Below are positions 7,101-13,597 of a stretch of 18,405 nucleotides of DNA, in pieces. The notes beneath the pieces are model-generated. The model was not told the origin of the DNA. It did not search any database and saw only the letters and a list, made by a program, of their open reading frames with translations. The translations under genes were made by a program, and so were the position numbers. The DNA lies in contig NZ_CAMIOH010000045.1 of the NCBI RefSeq assembly GCF_946221145.1, positions 1-18,405 on the forward strand. The letters run 5' to 3'. The stretch's first letter is position 1. Each line of letters starts with the position of its first letter. This DNA comes from an uncultured Paracoccus sp. (lineage in GTDB: Bacteria; Pseudomonadota; Alphaproteobacteria; Rhodobacterales; Rhodobacteraceae).

Positions 7101-9437
7101 CGCGAAATCGCCGTTCAGGGCGATGGTTTCGACATTATACAGGAAGCCGTTCTTGATCGCGTCGCCTTCCAGCGCGCCGCCCTGGGCGCCCTCGATCACG
7201 CCGGTGTCGACAAAGGCCCAGGTGCCGCCCGCCGCGTTCAGCGCCGAAACCAGCGCGGTGAGGGACACCGAGCCCTGCGGATCGTTCTCGATCTCGGTCA
7301 GGCCGACGACATCGGCATCCAGCGCGTTGATCGCCGCGACCAGCTTGGCTTCCTGCCGGTCGAATTCGGCGGCGTTGTTCGCGCCGCGCGGCGATTGCGT
7401 GCCATCCGCGCCGGTCCCGCCGGTGATCGTGGTGAAATAGTTCAGGACGTTGAAGCCCGCCACCTTGACGGTGCCGCCCACGTCGGGGGCCTCGGTCGGG
7501 CGGGGGTTGTTCTGCACCAGCTCGCCATCGCTGGGCAGGTGGATGCGGTATTCGGGTTCCTCGCTCGAGGCGGCGCTGTCATGGGAAAAGCTGACGACGC
7601 CGGTCAGGCCGCGATAGGCATCGCCCATGCGGAAGCTGTCGCCCGCCGACAGCGTGCCGTCCGCGCCCAGGAAGGGCACCTTCAGGTCGTCGGGGTTCTG
7701 GACGGTCGCGCCGTCATCCAGCACCAGCGACCGGGCCGCGACATCCTTCAGGTGCTGCTGATAGCCCGCGACGCTGGGCGCGTTCGACTGGGTGAACTGC
7801 TCCAGCCGCCCGTCCGAGGACAGGCGGATCGTGCCGAAACGGTCCAGCTGGAACAGCTCGGTCACGGCCATGTCCTGCGGGACGGTGACGCGCATCCCCT
7901 CATAGGCTTCCAGATTGGCGACGTAATCGCCTTTCGCATCGCGCAGCACGGTCGCGGTCGGGAATTCGATCACCGTCGCAGTGGGCAGGGCGTTGTCGCT
8001 GGAATCCACGGCGACGGTCGCGGCGGTGATGCGGGTCTCGCCGCCGGTTTCGCCCACGATCCCCTCGACCGTGATCAGGTCGCCCAGCGTCACGGCCGCG
8101 TTCGAGGCGATGAAGATGCCTTCCGAGGAATGGGCATCGCCATCGGCGTCGCCGTCTTCCTCTTGGATATAGAACCCGCCGAGGCCCGGCATGATCTGCG
8201 TGACGATGGCCTGCACGCGCACCGCCTGACCCAAGAGCGGGCTTTCATCCGCCGCGCCCGCGACGCCGACCAGCGTGCCATCGGCCAGATCGGTCGATCC
8301 CTGCACCTGATGGATCTTCACATCGGCATAGGCATCGCCGCTGCCGCCCTCGAAGGTGCCGGCGGTGGGCTGGTTCACGGCCGGGTCGTTGGTGAAGCTG
8401 GCAAAGACGAAATCCGACGCCTGATCGGTGTCCACACCGCTTTCGACGCGGATCGCGCCGGCGGGCATGAAGGCGCCATCGGGACCGATCACCGGGGCGC
8501 CAAAGTGGAAATGCTCCGGGCCTTCGCCATCGCTGACCCCCACGGCGTCGCGCACGACCTCGGTCCCCGCGACGGTGCTGCCGGTCAGCGAGGCGGTTTC
8601 GACAAGCGCCAGCGTATAGCTGGAATTCTCGATGAAGTTCTGCGGGATCAGGGCGTTCGGGGCGGTGCCATAGACGCCTTGGACCAGATCGTTGCCGACC
8701 AGGAAGAAGCCGTTGTCGCCCACCGTGGCATCATCGGCAAAGTCGAAGCGCGCGTCGATGGTGCCGTTCACCACCGAGCCGCTGCTGGCATCGGATTCCA
8801 CGACGATCAGGCTGTAGCCCGCCAGCGACTGGCCCGGCTCTCCGACCAGTTCGATGAATTCGACATCGGCGCCGACGGTCGAGCCCAGCACCTTGTTGAT
8901 GACCAGCGCCTGCGGCTGGGCAAAGCCCGCCGTCGGGAAGGGGCTGGCCGAGCCGTCATTCGTCGTGGCGCCGTCCAGCGCGTTCGGCCCCGAGAAGGTC
9001 CAGTCCGCCGGATCGAAGCTGGCGGCGGGCTGGCTGCCCGGCTTGCGCGAGGCCCAGCCGTCCAGATAGTCCCAGGCTTGGCCCGTGCCGTCCACGTTCA
9101 CGTCGCCGAACATGTCCACCCGCAGGCCGTTCTGGAACAGTTCGATCGCGTCATCGCCGTTGATCGAGGCGGCGCTGACGCTGAGGAAATCGGGCGCAAA
9201 GCCGAAATAGCTGGCAAAGCCGGTGCTTTCGGTCGCCACATAGATGTAGCTGCCCTTGCTGGCGGGCTGCGCCGGAAAGGTGAACTCGGCCCCGACCGAG
9301 CCGTTGCCGTTATTGGCCGATCCCAGGCCATATTCCGACAGGTCGGCGATGTCGTCGCGCACGTAAAGCTGAATGGCCTTGGGCAATCCGCCCGCCAAAG
9401 GCCCATCAATCACGCCGGTCAGCATCAGATTCGACAT
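4143..9437 (-). CDS. Secreted ExeM/NucH-type nuclease fused to a 5'-nucleotidase-type phosphatase, with RTX C-terminus
   Basis: This is a 1764-residue multidomain enzyme. Residues 1-170 resemble the ExeM/NucH N-terminal region. Residues about 175-340 are a lamin-tail-like domain (INKVLGSTVGADVEFIEL). Residues about 370-480 are an OB-fold-like segment (GFYIQEEDGDADGD). Residues about 655-980 are an endonuclease/exonuclease/phosphatase domain with FNVLNYF (N663), TEIEN (E715), NHLKSKG, GDFNAY (D871, N873) and SSDHDPI (D972, H973). Residues about 988-1300 are a metallophosphatase domain (D999, D1041, GNHEFD with N1079 and H1080, H1220). Residues about 1355-1600 are a 5'-nucleotidase C-terminal domain (KNGGGIRAS, MADGGDGYPF). 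From about 1647 there are RTX-type glycine/aspartate repeats (GTDGDDLLIGAGG, GGAGADTFYF) and a secretion tail. The start is firm because AGGAG lies 8 bases before the ATG. With no N-terminal signal peptide and an RTX tail, type I secretion is likely; no transporter genes are nearby. The inferred role is degrading extracellular DNA and releasing phosphate or nucleosides. Confidence 0.88.
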   Translation of the reverse strand: MSNLMLTGVIDGPLAGGLPKAIQLYVRDDIADLSEYGLGSANNGNGSVGAEFTFPAQPASKGSYIYVATESTGFASYFGFAPDFLSVSAASINGDDAIELFQNGLRVDMFGDVNVDGTGQAWDYLDGWASRKPGSQPAASFDPADWTFSGPNALDGATTNDGSASPFPTAGFAQPQALVINKVLGSTVGADVEFIELVGEPGQSLAGYSLIVVESDASSGSVVNGTIDARFDFADDATVGDNGFFLVGNDLVQGVYGTAPNALIPQNFIENSSYTLALVETASLTGSTVAGTEVVRDAVGVSDGEGPEHFHFGAPVIGPDGAFMPAGAIRVESGVDTDQASDFVFASFTNDPAVNQPTAGTFEGGSGDAYADVKIHQVQGSTDLADGTLVGVAGAADESPLLGQAVRVQAIVTQIMPGLGGFYIQEEDGDADGDAHSSEGIFIASNAAVTLGDLITVEGIVGETGGETRITAATVAVDSSDNALPTATVIEFPTATVLRDAKGDYVANLEAYEGMRVTVPQDMAVTELFQLDRFGTIRLSSDGRLEQFTQSNAPSVAGYQQHLKDVAARSLVLDDGATVQNPDDLKVPFLGADGTLSAGDSFRMGDAYRGLTGVVSFSHDSAASSEEPEYRIHLPSDGELVQNNPRPTEAPDVGGTVKVAGFNVLNYFTTITGGTGADGTQSPRGANNAAEFDRQEAKLVAAINALDADVVGLTEIENDPQGSVSLTALVSALNAAGGTWAFVDTGVIEGAQGGALEGDAIKNGFLYNVETIALNGDFALLDETVDARFQSEGVQRPSIAQTFTEKASGESFTAIINHLKSKGSAVNGDVDAGDGQGHSANVRNAAAEALADWIANDPTGTGEEDVILLGDFNAYRMENTITTLRAGADGVAGTADDITDLGALFDGDSPSYVFDGMTGTLDYAFGSASLTAKVTGASYWNINADEADAFDYNTDFGRDPALWTADAFRSSDHDPIVVGLDFGSGAQMAYTLEILHMSDQEGNGSSVLYAPNASGVMNALDAQDLGNDGLADNTIRLASGDAFIPGAFYDASAAIFGHGGVADIQILNEMGFQAITFGNHEFDKGTAELARLIGGTTLASFATLTGTALEGMAFTGADMPYLSANLDVTTDPNLAPLYAAGRIAKSTVIEEGGELIGVVGATTPTLARISSSGAVTVSPVWAGTSPTATELDALAAIIQAEVDALLDANPTMNKVILQAHMQVLGIEEALATRLSGVDVIIAGGSNTRLLDENDRPIDGDVAQGAYPKFITNADGGVTALVNTDGNYKYVGRLVIDFDEDGNIVQDSYDAAVSGAYATDAQGVADLNAASHVDAEVQAIADAIEAQIIATQGNVFGVSNVFLNGNRSGLGTAANTDGVRTQETNLGNLTADANLAYAQKYDDTVLVSIKNGGGIRASIGETLVPAGGTEPVRGPNGALLDSAGNVIKPEGGISQADIQAALAFNNDLSLITITRANLVEVLEHAVALSPAAAGQFAQVSGLQYSFDPSQPAGSRIVSAAITDAEGNDIDVLVRNGEVVGNAEGHVRLVTLSFMADGGDGYPFDPLDRQDLTDLDGDGTDDGIRDGAAQFADNGTEQDAFAEYLAQFHATAEDAFDIADSGYGGDDRIQNLAFRDDSVIDEAMLNIVMGTAGRDRLEGTDGDDLLIGAGGTMDMLTGGAGADTFYFGFEALDGIRARSTITDFEVGVDRIALAAGVTVASLQQAGNAVVAYLDDPMGRDDAIYIRGAGVTVANITFENDYLLVGA

Positions 9438-9507
9438 CGCACTCGCTCCTGTTCACGGGGTTTGACGGCGGAAGCTAGTGACACAACGTAACGGAAAACC
9501 GACAAAT

Positions 9508-9526
9508 CATTAAAACTTTCTTAATG
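9508..9526. promoter_or_regulatory. Palindrome CATTAA-N7-TTAATG upstream of the nuclease gene
   Basis: A perfect inverted repeat (CATTAA at 9508-9513, TTAATG at 9521-9526) sits about 70 bases upstream of the nuclease start, in the only AT-rich stretch of this region. Read on the minus strand, the bases after it include TTGTCGG and, 21 bases further, TGTGTCAC. These loosely resemble the TGTCA cores of PhoB boxes but do not have the regular 11-base spacing. The palindrome is plain. Its use as an operator or promoter element is inferred from position and AT content. The stop codon of the upstream pseudogene frame lies inside it. Confidence 0.35.
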
Positions 9527-9719
9527 CGCTGACGGCTGTTCTGGTCGCGACTCGCGCGGCGAGCACGATGCGAGCACGGATCCGTTTGGGGACAGTCGAT
9601 GAAATTCCGGTGCCGATCGGCTGCATGTGCAGTCTGACATCATCGCCTGATCGGCCTGTGCCCCAAGCCCGGTCGGCGTAATGGGCGACATTGCTGACGA
9701 CATGCAGGATGCGTGTCAT
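9510..9719 (-). pseudogene. Remnant of a DJ-1/PfpI-type (type 1 glutamine amidotransferase-like) gene
   Basis: A 69-codon frame starts at the ATG at 9719, overlapping the oxidoreductase stop as ATGA. Its first residues, MTRILHVVSNVAHYAD, match the usual start of DJ-1/PfpI-family class I glutamine-amidotransferase-like proteins. The expected continuation, PTGL, occurs only in the next reading frame (TPTGLGAQADQ), so the gene carries a frameshift directly after codon 16. Everything after about codon 25 is unlike the family, and the full protein of about 220 residues is missing. The coupling to the oxidoreductase suggests the intact ancestor was cotranscribed with it, as part of an electrophile or aldehyde response. 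The frame ends at 9510, inside an AT-rich palindrome. A translated 69-residue product is possible but probably non-functional. Confidence 0.55.
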
Positions 9720-10987
9720 CTCCGGCCCTTCAGCCAGCGGCGATAGCGCGTGTTCAACCGGCGGGTGCGCAGCTGGTCGCGCAGCAGGACAAGGGGGGCC
9801 CAGGCCCGGAATGTCGGGCGCCCGCCCCGCCCCATGCGCTGCATCTGCAGCTTGGTCAGCGCCATCGTGGCCATGCTGGCAAGGCTGCTTTTCCATGCGA
9901 CGCGCGGAACCTCGATGGCGGCCTCGGCCCGCTTCCAGCGGTCGGGCAGGTCTGGCGCATAGGCCAAAGCCTGCGCGATCCCGACCATGGCGACGCCGGG
10001 GCGGCCATCCTGGGGGGAGAGCGCATCCTCGGCCACCGCGCGGCTGCGGATGCCGCCGGTGACCATGACCGGCATCGCCGCCACCGCCACGATGTCGCGC
10101 GCGAAGTCAAGGAAATAGGCCTCGCGCCGGGCGGTGCTGGCGCGTTTCGTGGCGTCCTTGGCGCGGCCGTGCATCGCGGGGCTTTCGTAGCTGCCGCCCG
10201 AGATCTCGACCAGATCGACGGCCTCGGCATTCAACAGCCGCACCACCGCCGCAGCATCCGCGGTATCGAAACCGCCCTTCTGGAAATCGGCCGAGTTCAG
10301 CTTGACGCCGACGCCAAAGCCCGCGCCCACCCGCGCCCGCGTGGCGCGGACGATCTCGATCAAAATCCGCGCGCGGTTTTCCAGCGAACCGCCCCATCGG
10401 TCCTGGCGCCGGTTGGTCAAGGGCGACAGGAATTGGCTCAGCAGATAGCCATGCGCCGCGTGAATCTCCACCCCGTCGAAGCCGGCCTTCTCGGCCAGCG
10501 CGGCGGTGGTCGCGAACTGCGCGATGGTGCGGCGAATCTCGGCCTCGGTCATGGCGCGGGGTTTGGTGAACAGGCTGGAATAGCGCCCCATCTCGACCGG
10601 AACCGCCGACGGCGCGATCGCCTTGGGGTTGGTCCTGGCAAACACCTGCCGGCCAGGATGGTTGATCTGCATCCAGATCCGCGCGCCATGCGCCTGTGCG
10701 GCCCGCGCCCAGTCCCGGAACGGCGCCAGCGGCTGGCGGTCATCCAGCACCACCCCGCCCGGTCCGGTGACGGCATCTGCCGCGACCATGACATTGCCGG
10801 TCAGGATCAGCCCGGTCCCGCCCGCGCCCCATTGCCGATACAGACCAAGCAGCGCCTTGCCCGGCAGATGCCGGTCGTCGGCCATGTTTTCCTCCATCGA
10901 GGCCTTGGCGATCCGGTTCGGGATGACCTGTCCGCCAGGCAGGGTCAGAGGCTGAAACAGCGGCTTTTCTTGGATGTTGTCGAACAT
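9716..10987 (-). CDS. NADH:flavin oxidoreductase of the old yellow enzyme family
   Basis: This 423-residue protein is a TIM-barrel FMN enzyme of the OYE/2,4-dienoyl-CoA-reductase-like group. Such enzymes reduce activated C=C bonds of unsaturated aldehydes, ketones and related electrophiles using NAD(P)H. Family blocks include an early PNRIAKASMEENMAD, ARIWMQINHPGRQ, and EIHAAHGYLLSQFLSP followed by NRRQDRWGGSLENRAR. The HAAH histidines are the expected substrate-anchoring pair. VMVTGGIRS near the C-terminal side fits the phosphate-binding loop. There is no fused C-terminal FeS/FAD reductase domain; the protein ends in a short basic tail. I chose the ATG at 10987 because AAGGA lies about 9 bases upstream. 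The frame is open further back to 11110, but that would run through the promoter palindrome. It is divergent from a MerR regulator and is followed by a decayed DJ-1-type gene. Confidence 0.88.
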   Translation of the reverse strand: MFDNIQEKPLFQPLTLPGGQVIPNRIAKASMEENMADDRHLPGKALLGLYRQWGAGGTGLILTGNVMVAADAVTGPGGVVLDDRQPLAPFRDWARAAQAHGARIWMQINHPGRQVFARTNPKAIAPSAVPVEMGRYSSLFTKPRAMTEAEIRRTIAQFATTAALAEKAGFDGVEIHAAHGYLLSQFLSPLTNRRQDRWGGSLENRARILIEIVRATRARVGAGFGVGVKLNSADFQKGGFDTADAAAVVRLLNAEAVDLVEISGGSYESPAMHGRAKDATKRASTARREAYFLDFARDIVAVAAMPVMVTGGIRSRAVAEDALSPQDGRPGVAMVGIAQALAYAPDLPDRWKRAEAAIEVPRVAWKSSLASMATMALTKLQMQRMGRGGRPTFRAWAPLVLLRDQLRTRRLNTRYRRWLKGRR

Positions 10988-11018
10988 TTCTGCGATCCTT
11001 GTCTGCGGTTCGCAACCC

Positions 11019-11049
11019 ATGTAGGCTTTAAACCTAGGTTTAAGGTCAA
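11019..11049 (-). promoter_or_regulatory. MerR-type promoter/operator of the oxidoreductase gene
   Basis: A 16-bp perfect palindrome, TTAAACCTAGGTTTAA (11028-11043), lies between the divergent oxidoreductase and MerR genes. Read toward the oxidoreductase, a -35-like TTGACC (11049-11044) is separated by 19 bases from a weak -10-like CTACAT (11024-11019); TACATG with a 20-base spacer is an alternative. The dyad fills the spacer. An over-long 19-20 base spacer holding a dyad is the hallmark of promoters that MerR-family activators untwist. The -35 hexamer overlaps the Shine-Dalgarno of merR (AAGGGG, 11048-11053), so binding may also limit expression of the regulator. Confidence 0.75.
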
Positions 11050-11060
11050 GGGGTGTGGAC

Positions 11061-11489
11061 ATGAAAATCGGCGACATCGCCCGCGCAGCCGGCGTGACCA
11101 CCTCGCGCATCCGGTTCTACGAGCGTGAAGGCATCATTCCCCCAGCCGAGCGGGGCGCGAACGGCTATCGCGACTATCCGCCTGCCCTGGTGGATCGGCT
11201 GCGCTTCATAGAGCAGGCGCAAGATCTGGGCTTCACGCTGAAGGAAATCGCCAGCGTGGAAATCCATGACAGTCCGCATATCGTGTCCTGCGCTGACGCC
11301 CTGACGATGCTGGCGGCAAAGCACAGGACCATCACCGCCCTCATCGCCGAGGCCCGAAGCCGCAAACACAGGATCGAGGCCATGATGGCCCAGCTGGAGG
11401 CAAGCCGACAGGCCGAACTGGCCAAAGGCGGTGAACCCGGCCAGCAGACGCTTTTGAATGTCCCGGACTCCATCGTCAGGACTTTTTGA
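11061..11489 (+). CDS. MerR-family transcriptional regulator
   Basis: This is a 142-residue regulator. The N-terminal winged helix (MKIGDIARAAGVTTSRIRFY, then EREGIIPPAERGANGYRDY) is a textbook MerR DNA-binding domain. It is followed by the second helical element (RLRFIEQAQDLGFTLKEIA) and a long dimerisation helix (about residues 75-125). The only cysteine is C75-region SCADAL. There is no C-terminal metal-binding cysteine cluster, so a metal sensor of the MerR/CueR/ZntR type is unlikely and an organic or redox-active electrophile is more plausible. I chose the ATG at 11061, since AAGGGG lies 7 bases upstream; the in-frame GTG at 11055 is closer to that site than is usual. It probably activates the divergent oxidoreductase through the palindrome between them. 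Confidence 0.88.
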   Translation: MKIGDIARAAGVTTSRIRFYEREGIIPPAERGANGYRDYPPALVDRLRFIEQAQDLGFTLKEIASVEIHDSPHIVSCADALTMLAAKHRTITALIAEARSRKHRIEAMMAQLEASRQAELAKGGEPGQQTLLNVPDSIVRTF

Positions 11490-11514
11490 AAACCACGTCA
11501 TGCAGACGGCTGGA

Positions 11515-11535
11515 CGGCAGGCTTTCCACCTGCCG
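11515..11535 (+). terminator. Possible merR terminator hairpin without a U tract
   Basis: Seven perfectly paired bases, CGGCAGG (11515-11521) and CCTGCCG (11529-11535), enclose a 7-base loop, 25 bases after the merR stop. There is no following T run, so this is either a weak or factor-assisted terminator or simply a stable 3' end structure. The rest of the 200-base gap up to the hydrolase gene holds no recognisable gene; its right half should carry the promoter of the next operon, but I could not place convincing -35 and -10 elements. Confidence 0.4.
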
Positions 11536-11689
11536 CATTCGCTGTCCGGCGTTTGAAGGTCAGCGGCCAGGGTCGGCCATGATGCGACAATCAGGTGTTA
11601 CTGACGGGCGTTATCCAAAAATTTCGCACGCGCGGGAATAATCAGGATTGCCGGGCGTTTTCTTTGCAGCAGCATCACGGAGATCGCTC

Positions 11690-12514
11690 GTGCAATATCA
11701 TCCAGCCCAGCCAACGGTCACCGACCGCTTTACCGCCTCGCCGGCGGGACGCCTGACTGCACGGGTCATTGATCCCGGCGCAGCCTCGGAACGTCCGCCG
11801 CTGGTCGTTCTTCATGGCATCTCGCGCAATGCGTCCGAACTGGTCAGGCTGTTCCTGCCGGAAGCCATCGGCACGGGCCGCAAGATCGTGGTGCCCCATT
11901 TCACCGACAAGGACTGGCCGGTCTTTCAACGGCCATGCCGGACTGCCCGGCCCGATCAGGCACTGCTGGCGCTGCTGGCGCAACTGGCTGTCGAAGATCG
12001 CGCATTTGCCGGGCGGGTCGAGGTCTTTGGCCATTCGGGCGGCGCCCAGCTGGCCCATCGTTTTGCGATGCTTTATCCGCACCGGGTGGCGCAAGTGCAT
12101 CTTGCCGCCGCGGGCTGGTATTGCCTGCCGGATGCGGGGATCGCCCATCCCTATGGCACCGGCGCGGCGGAAACGGCGGACTCCGCGCTCTGGGCACGGC
12201 GCCATCGGCAGACCCTGCCCGCCTATCTTCGGCTTGCCGTGCGGGTCTATGTGGGCACGCATGATACCGGCCGGGACGACAGCCTGCGCAAGCATCCCGT
12301 GCTCGACCGGCTTCAGGGCATGACCCGCATTGCCCGGGCCAGGGCCTATGTCGACAGTTTCGAACGCGCGGCGCGCATGCATGGCATCGCCCCGGATGTT
12401 TCCCTGACCTACCTGCCCGGCGTCGGACACGATGTCGTTCAGGCCATTGGTCAGGCGGGACTGGCGCGCCTTGTCGCCGGACCCGAGGCCCCCTGCCTTT
12501 CCCTTGCCTGCTGA
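11690..12514 (+). CDS. Alpha/beta hydrolase, first gene of a three-gene operon
   Basis: This is a 274-residue single-domain alpha/beta hydrolase. The oxyanion strand is PPLVVLHGISRN. The nucleophile elbow is GHSGG (S116). A likely acid is D192 in VGTHDTGRDD, and the catalytic histidine is H247 in GVGHDVV, so the triad looks complete. There is no signal peptide, and it probably acts in the cytoplasm on an ester, thioester or peptide-like substrate that cannot be deduced. I chose the GTG at 11690 because GGAG lies 7 bases upstream. A TTG at 11648 would add 14 residues without a good ribosome binding site. The next gene begins 30 bases downstream on the same strand, so this is probably the lead gene of an operon with the P-loop NTPase and the degenerate ABC protein. 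Confidence 0.82.
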   Translation: MQYHPAQPTVTDRFTASPAGRLTARVIDPGAASERPPLVVLHGISRNASELVRLFLPEAIGTGRKIVVPHFTDKDWPVFQRPCRTARPDQALLALLAQLAVEDRAFAGRVEVFGHSGGAQLAHRFAMLYPHRVAQVHLAAAGWYCLPDAGIAHPYGTGAAETADSALWARRHRQTLPAYLRLAVRVYVGTHDTGRDDSLRKHPVLDRLQGMTRIARARAYVDSFERAARMHGIAPDVSLTYLPGVGHDVVQAIGQAGLARLVAGPEAPCLSLAC

Positions 12515-12544
12515 CCCCTCACACACCCGTACGGACCCATTCTC

Positions 12545-13597
12545 ATGACACAGAAACTGCATGCCCATCTCGCCATGGCGAAATGGACCTTCTCCACGCG
12601 CCGTGTCGATCGCACGGTGGCCACCGCCATGGATACGGATTTCGCGGCCGCCCAGGCCGGAGACCTGATCCTTGCCCAGGTCGAAACCATCGGCCAGCAC
12701 AATCGCGTTCAGCTGATGTCAGGGCGCCCGTCCAACATCTTTCCGGGCGACCTGATCGTGCTGGCCTGCGGCGCGCGCTATGCCCCCGATCAGTTCGAGG
12801 GCCTTGCCGAGATCGACCCCGACGGCGCCGATCTGCTGGCAGGCGGCGGCTGTCTGGGCCGGGTGGTCGCGCGCAACGAACGGATCAAGCCGCCGACCCG
12901 CCTGCTGCCCATCGGACGGCTGCTTGACGCCGCGGGACGCGCCGTCAACCTGCGGCGGTTCGCGCTGACGGTCGCGCCGCGATCACGGGACATTCCGGCA
13001 ATCTTTGTCCTGGGCACCGCCATGAACTCGGGCAAGACGACCGCGACGGCGCAACTGGCGCTTGGCCTGCGGCGTGCCGGGTACACGGTGGCGGCGCTGA
13101 AGGGCACCGGAACCGGGGCATTCGGCGATTACAACGAATACACCGACACCGGCGCCCATTGCGTCGCGGATTTCACCGATGCCGGGATGGTGACGACCTA
13201 TCGAGAGCCTCTGGACCGGGTCAAGGCCGGGCTGGAATGCCTTCTGGACCATGCCGCCGCCCAAGGCTGCGACATCGCCGTGGTGGAAATCGCCGATGGG
13301 CTCTATCAACGCGAAACGGCTGCTCTGGTGGCCGATCCCTGGTTGCGCATGCGCATGTCCGGCCTTGTTTTTGCCTGCGGCGATGCCGTCGCGGCGGCAG
13401 GGGGCGTGGCAGAACTTGCCCGCCACGGGCTGCGGCCGGATGCCCTGACGGGGATCCTCAGCTGCTCTCCGATGGCCACGGCCGAGGCCCTGGCGGCCAC
13501 CGGCGTGCCCGTCCTGCGCAAGAGCGATCTTGCCGACCCCGCCGAAGCCAACGTCTTTGCGCAGCGGGCACTGGCAACCTATGGGCAGGTTGCATGA
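12545..13597 (+). CDS. P-loop NTPase of unknown function (dethiobiotin-synthetase/CobQ-like fold likely)
   Basis: This 350-residue protein has two parts. Residues 1-145 are a domain I do not recognise, rich in beta-type hydrophobic patterns. Residues about 150-350 are a P-loop NTPase with Walker A GTAMNSGKTT (G157 to T166, K164). It also has a lysine-glycine-rich strand after the first helix (AALKGTGTGAFGDYNEYTDT) and a Walker B-like strand IAVVEIADG (E248, D251). The P-loop followed by LRRAGYTVAALKGTGTG recalls ATP enzymes of the dethiobiotin synthetase, CobQ and MobB type, but I cannot assign a reaction. It is not the DUF1611/DgcN type as I know it. There is no obvious Shine-Dalgarno before the ATG at 12545, so translation may depend on the upstream hydrolase gene. 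The stop overlaps the ABC start by ATGA, so the two products are probably made in matched amounts. Confidence 0.72.
   Translation: MTQKLHAHLAMAKWTFSTRRVDRTVATAMDTDFAAAQAGDLILAQVETIGQHNRVQLMSGRPSNIFPGDLIVLACGARYAPDQFEGLAEIDPDGADLLAGGGCLGRVVARNERIKPPTRLLPIGRLLDAAGRAVNLRRFALTVAPRSRDIPAIFVLGTAMNSGKTTATAQLALGLRRAGYTVAALKGTGTGAFGDYNEYTDTGAHCVADFTDAGMVTTYREPLDRVKAGLECLLDHAAAQGCDIAVVEIADGLYQRETAALVADPWLRMRMSGLVFACGDAVAAAGGVAELARHGLRPDALTGILSCSPMATAEALAATGVPVLRKSDLADPAEANVFAQRALATYGQVA

Noticed and set aside
4275..9491. A 1738-codon open frame on the plus strand opposite the nuclease gene
   Set aside because: It is the antisense shadow of a high-GC coding region. Its composition is rich in Gly, Ala, Asp and Arg, with no recognisable domain, while the minus strand carries clear domains and a good ribosome binding site.
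9621..9632. Short palindrome CTGCATGTGCAG in the DJ-1 remnant
   Set aside because: It is only 5 paired bases around a 2-base centre inside former coding sequence, and is easily due to chance.
12545..13597. Assignment of the P-loop protein to the DUF1611/DgcN family
   Set aside because: The size is similar, but the P-loop and surrounding blocks (GTAMNSGKTT, KGTGTGAFGDYNEY) do not match the DgcN pattern I know, so the function was left open.
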